Part shown: piece by piece, positions 61,563-64,000 of the stretch
Layout of the letters: each line of letters starts with the position of its first letter
Position numbering within the stretch: the first letter of the stretch is position 1
NCBI GenBank assembly: GCA_963774445.1
Contig: CAVZFC010000038.1
Span: forward strand, 372,001-436,000
DNA: 64,000 bases
From: CAVUQH01 sp963774445
GTDB taxonomy: Bacteria > Myxococcota_A > Polyangia > Haliangiales > Haliangiaceae
Direction of reading: 5' to 3'
Translations under genes and position numbers: made by a program
The notes under the pieces: generated by a model
Told to the model about the DNA's origin: nothing
Databases searched by the model: none
What the model saw: only the letters and a program-made list of their open reading frames with translations

Positions 61563-62900
61563 GTGCGCCCGACCCGACGAGATCTGCGCGAGCAGTGGCA
61601 GCTCGCGTTGCCGCTGGCGCTGTCGCAGCTGGCGCAGCACCTGATGGGGCTGGTCAACACGGCGATGCTCGGCCACTACGACCGGGTCTCGCTGGCCGGC
61701 GCCGGCATCGGCAACAGCCTGATCTTCACCGTCACCGTGCTCGGCCTCGGCGCGGTGATGGGCCTGGACACCCTGATCCCGCAGGCGATCGGCGCCGGCG
61801 AAGAGACGCGGGCCCGACGCCTGCTGTGGCAGGGGGTCCGCCTGGCGGTCCTGGCCGGCGTCCCGCTGACCGCGGTGACCGCGGCGATGCCGCTGCTCCT
61901 CGGGCCGGCCGGAGTCGACGCCGCGGTCGCGCACCAGTTGACCATCTACGTCTTGTGGCGGCTACCGGCCGTGATCCCGTTTCTGGTCGTCGCCGCGCTG
62001 CGGTCGTACTTGCAGGCGATCGGCATTACTCGTCCGATCGTCCTGGCGATGGTCGCCGGCAACCTGGTCAACGTCGGCGCCGACGCGGTGCTGATCTTCG
62101 GCTGGGGGCCGATCCCGGCGATGGGCGTCACCGGCGCGGCGATCGCGACCAGCACGGTCAGCCTGGCGATCATGGTGGTGCTGGCGCTGGCGATCCGCGC
62201 GACGACGGCGCCGGACGGGCCCACGGGCGCCGGCGTGCCGGCAGCGGACCGCGCGATGATGCGGTCGATCCTGCGCCTGGGCCTGCCGGTCGGACTGCAG
62301 CTGGTCGCCGAGGTCGGCGTCTTCGGCCTGGCGTCGGTGCTCGCCGGGCGCCTCGGCCAGATCCCGGCCAGCGCCCATCAGGTCGCCCTCACCTGTGTGA
62401 GCTTCACCTTCGCCGCGGTGATCGGCATCGGCGCCGCCACCTCGGTGCGCGTCGGGCGTGCGGTCGGGCGCGCGGATCGGCCGGGCACGCGGCGCGCCGG
62501 GGTGACCGGGCTGGTCTTCGGCGCCGGCCTCATGACCATCACCGCGCTGATCTTTCTCATCTTGCCGGCCCACGTCGCCCGGCTGTTCACCAACGAAGAT
62601 GCCGTGGTCGCCGCCGCCGTCCCGCTCATGCGCATCGCCGCTCTGTTCCAGCTGTCCGACGGCGCCCAGGCGATCGCCGCCGGGGCGCTGCGCGGGGCCG
62701 GTGACACCCGCTCGCCACTTTGGGGCAACCTCGCGGGCCACTACGCCGTCGGCTTTCCGGTGATGCTGCTCCTGGCGTTCACCGCCGGCCTGGGCGCCCC
62801 CGGGCTGTGGTGGGGCCTGTCCGCCGGCCTCACCGCCACCGCCCTCGTGCTGATCGCCCGCTTCCTCTGGCTCAGCGCGCGGCCCATTGCCCGCGCTTGA
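61563..62900 (+). CDS. MATE family multidrug/organic cation transporter
   Basis: A 445-residue protein with twelve likely spans. MATE-type features include PLALSQLAQHLMGLVNTAMLG in the first half and its repeat LRLGLPVGLQLVAEVGVFGL in the second, GLDTLIPQAIGAGE, and GALRGAGDTRSPL. Such carriers export drugs or metabolites with Na+ or H+ exchange. The GTG at 61563 starts 4 nt after the M16 stop, so it may be co-transcribed. The start codon is not certain. Confidence 0.92.
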   Translation: MRPTRRDLREQWQLALPLALSQLAQHLMGLVNTAMLGHYDRVSLAGAGIGNSLIFTVTVLGLGAVMGLDTLIPQAIGAGEETRARRLLWQGVRLAVLAGVPLTAVTAAMPLLLGPAGVDAAVAHQLTIYVLWRLPAVIPFLVVAALRSYLQAIGITRPIVLAMVAGNLVNVGADAVLIFGWGPIPAMGVTGAAIATSTVSLAIMVVLALAIRATTAPDGPTGAGVPAADRAMMRSILRLGLPVGLQLVAEVGVFGLASVLAGRLGQIPASAHQVALTCVSFTFAAVIGIGAATSVRVGRAVGRADRPGTRRAGVTGLVFGAGLMTITALIFLILPAHVARLFTNEDAVVAAAVPLMRIAALFQLSDGAQAIAAGALRGAGDTRSPLWGNLAGHYAVGFPVMLLLAFTAGLGAPGLWWGLSAGLTATALVLIARFLWLSARPIARA

Positions 62901-62970
62901 TCCGGCCGAGGGGCTACCGCGAAAGACATTTTCGGGTATCCTTCGGCACCCGAGTGTCTGGGTCCCCCCC

Positions 62971-63042
62971 ATGACGCTGCAACGTCAGCGATATATGTCT
63001 GAAATCAATAGCAAAGTTATCCGATTCGGAGGTCGCCAATGA
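62971..63042 (+). other. possible 23-codon leader ORF overlapping infA
   Basis: ATG 62971 opens MTLQRQRYMSEINSKVIRF and ends with a TGA that overlaps the infA ATG (ATGA). There is no obvious ribosome site before it and its codons are AT-rich, unlike neighbouring genes. It could be a translational coupler or chance. Confidence 0.25.
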
Positions 63043-63257
63043 GCAAGGACGAGCTCGTCGAGCTAAAGGGCGAGGTTGTATCCGTGGCCAAGGGCGGCAC
63101 CTTCAAGATTAAAGTCGACGGCGGCCACGAAGTGCTGGCCAAGCTGGCCGGCAAGCTGCGCCGCCACCGCATTCGCGTGGTCCTGGGTGATCGCGTCACC
63201 GTCGGCGTCTCCCCCTACGATCCCAACCGCGGCCTGATCATCTACCGCGACCGCTAG
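63039..63257 (+). CDS. infA: translation initiation factor IF-1
   Basis: A 72-residue IF-1, the exact usual length. The OB fold shows LKGEVVSVAKGGTFKIKVDG, AGKLRRHRIRVVLGDRVTV and SPYDPNRGLIIYRDR; Arg/Lys contacts to the 30S A site are preserved. A GGAGG site lies 7 nt before ATG 63039. The family usually starts MAKDD or MSKDD, as here. The gene stands outside a ribosomal protein operon. Confidence 0.97.
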   Translation: MSKDELVELKGEVVSVAKGGTFKIKVDGGHEVLAKLAGKLRRHRIRVVLGDRVTVGVSPYDPNRGLIIYRDR

Positions 63258-63310
63258 CCAGGCGATCGAATCGCCTTCGGGCGCGCGGCCACCAGTGGTA
63301 TTGGATCGGC

Positions 63311-64000
63311 ATGCGCCCGCTGGCTGCTGTTCTCCTGGCGTCGTCGCTCCTGGCCTGTGGCGGTGATACGCCGCCGCCGACCGGGCCGATCGACTACACC
63401 GTCATCGGCTACGACTACGCCTTCGACATCGACACCCGCGCCGCCGCGGCTGCGGTCGAGGTGCGCGTGGACACCGGCGGCGACTGCCTGAGCATCCCGC
63501 TGCGGGTTGGCCAGATCACCGACGTCACCCTCGACGACGAACCGGTCTCGGGCACGCTCGAGGGCAACCTGCTCACCGTGTGCGGCGCGGGCTGGGAAGC
63601 CGGCACCGAGATCACCCTGCGCGGCACCCTCGAGATTCCCGACGAGACCTGGGGCGACTCGCAGGTCGGCTACTCGGTGACCGACGACCTCGAAGGCCAG
63701 CCGTTCTACTACCTGGTCAGCTGGGTCGGCGGCTGCGACCGGTTCGGCCCGTGCGACTCGGCGCCGGATCGCTTCGCCCACTACCGCTTCACCGTGCACC
63801 ACCCGTCCGGCTATCGCGTGCTCTGCCCGGGCACCATCACCCCCGGCGACACCGAGACCACCTGCGACTTCGGCTTCGCCGGCGGACCGACCTACAGCGG
63901 CTTCGGCGTCGCCGCCAGCCCCAGCTGGTCGACGACCGACCTGGGCGACTGGGGCGGGGTGCACGCGACGCTGTACGACACGCCGTCAACCGGCATCGCC
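63311..64000 (+). CDS. lipoprotein resembling the N-terminal domain of M1 aminopeptidases (truncated by window end)
   Basis: From ATG 63311 a lipoprotein signal (AVLLASSLLAC) leads to a beta-rich domain (DYAFDIDTRAAAAAVEVRVD, DCLSIPLRVGQITDVTLDDE, GTLEGNLLTVCG), like the tail-binding N-terminal domain of M1 metallopeptidases. The later part (LVSWVGGCDRFGPCDSAPDR, HYRFTVHHPSGYRVLCPG) is consistent. The frame is open to the window end at 230 codons, before the HExxH motif would appear. The family assignment is therefore provisional. Confidence 0.6.
   Translation, partial: MRPLAAVLLASSLLACGGDTPPPTGPIDYTVIGYDYAFDIDTRAAAAAVEVRVDTGGDCLSIPLRVGQITDVTLDDEPVSGTLEGNLLTVCGAGWEAGTEITLRGTLEIPDETWGDSQVGYSVTDDLEGQPFYYLVSWVGGCDRFGPCDSAPDRFAHYRFTVHHPSGYRVLCPGTITPGDTETTCDFGFAGGPTYSGFGVAASPSWSTTDLGDWGGVHATLYDTPSTGIA

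Overview
The window is very GC-rich and reads like a chromosomal segment of a Myxococcota-type bacterium (Polyangia/Haliangiales-like; inferred from gene style, not from a marker tree). Pointers are the many lipoproteins with Ala/Asp/Pro linkers, FHA-GGDEF and REC-kinase signalling, an H1-like Lys/Ala tail on a RecQ helicase, duplicated M16 peptidases and a RAYT of the kind common in myxobacteria. Most of it is core genome: accA, miaA, mutL, guaA, guaB, glnD, an amtB-type transporter and infA, separated by lineage-specific secreted proteins. I saw no rRNA, tRNA, CRISPR array or complete prophage.

Layout. 1-4.7 kb: DUF362 gene (frameshifted), a lone tandem phage-type tail-tube protein, an M50B-like protease, a lipoprotein (frameshifted). 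4.7-6.5 kb: a less GC-rich patch with inverted repeats, gene remnants and an intact small ORF placed like an immunity gene. 6.5-11.6 kb: leftward operon miaA-accA-(TPR-rhomboid)-extensin-like-CPXCG. 11.7-16 kb: secreted alpha/beta hydrolase, RAYT next to a REP-like palindromic element, mutL. 16-25 kb: epimerase/acyltransferase pair, TPR protein, FHA-GGDEF plus REC-kinase operon, penicillin-binding protein, outer-membrane barrel candidate. 25-31.4 kb: degenerate AMP-ligase, enoyl-CoA hydratase, a three-gene FlgP/FlgT-like envelope operon, guaA. 31.5-38.9 kb: NhaC antiporter, ABC-F protein, LamG lipoprotein, guaB (frameshifted), CxxCH lipoprotein behind a possible sigma-54 promoter. 38.9-44.5 kb: glnD and ammonium transporter. 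44.5-54.5 kb: coiled-coil lipoproteins, cupin, DUF2461 (frameshifted), cyclic-nucleotide-binding protein with a 12-bp coding minisatellite, HNH protein, and a GpsA-like/PlsB-like pair. 54.5-64 kb: RecQ with chromatin-like tails behind a structured leader, an M16 peptidase pair (one frameshifted), MATE transporter, infA, and the start of an M1-like lipoprotein.

Three global observations matter. First, six genes, including guaB, are each split by an indel that is repaired in every case by removing exactly one base; this looks like residual sequence error, so these genes are annotated as single CDSs spanning the shift. Second, at least eight genes have a TANGCT/TANGGT/TATACT -10-like box 6-11 nt before the start codon, implying leaderless transcripts, and this decided several starts. 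Third, several enzyme-family members lack a key residue (GpsA-like Lys to Ser, ABC-F Walker A Ser to Leu, AMP-ligase without its A10 Lys).
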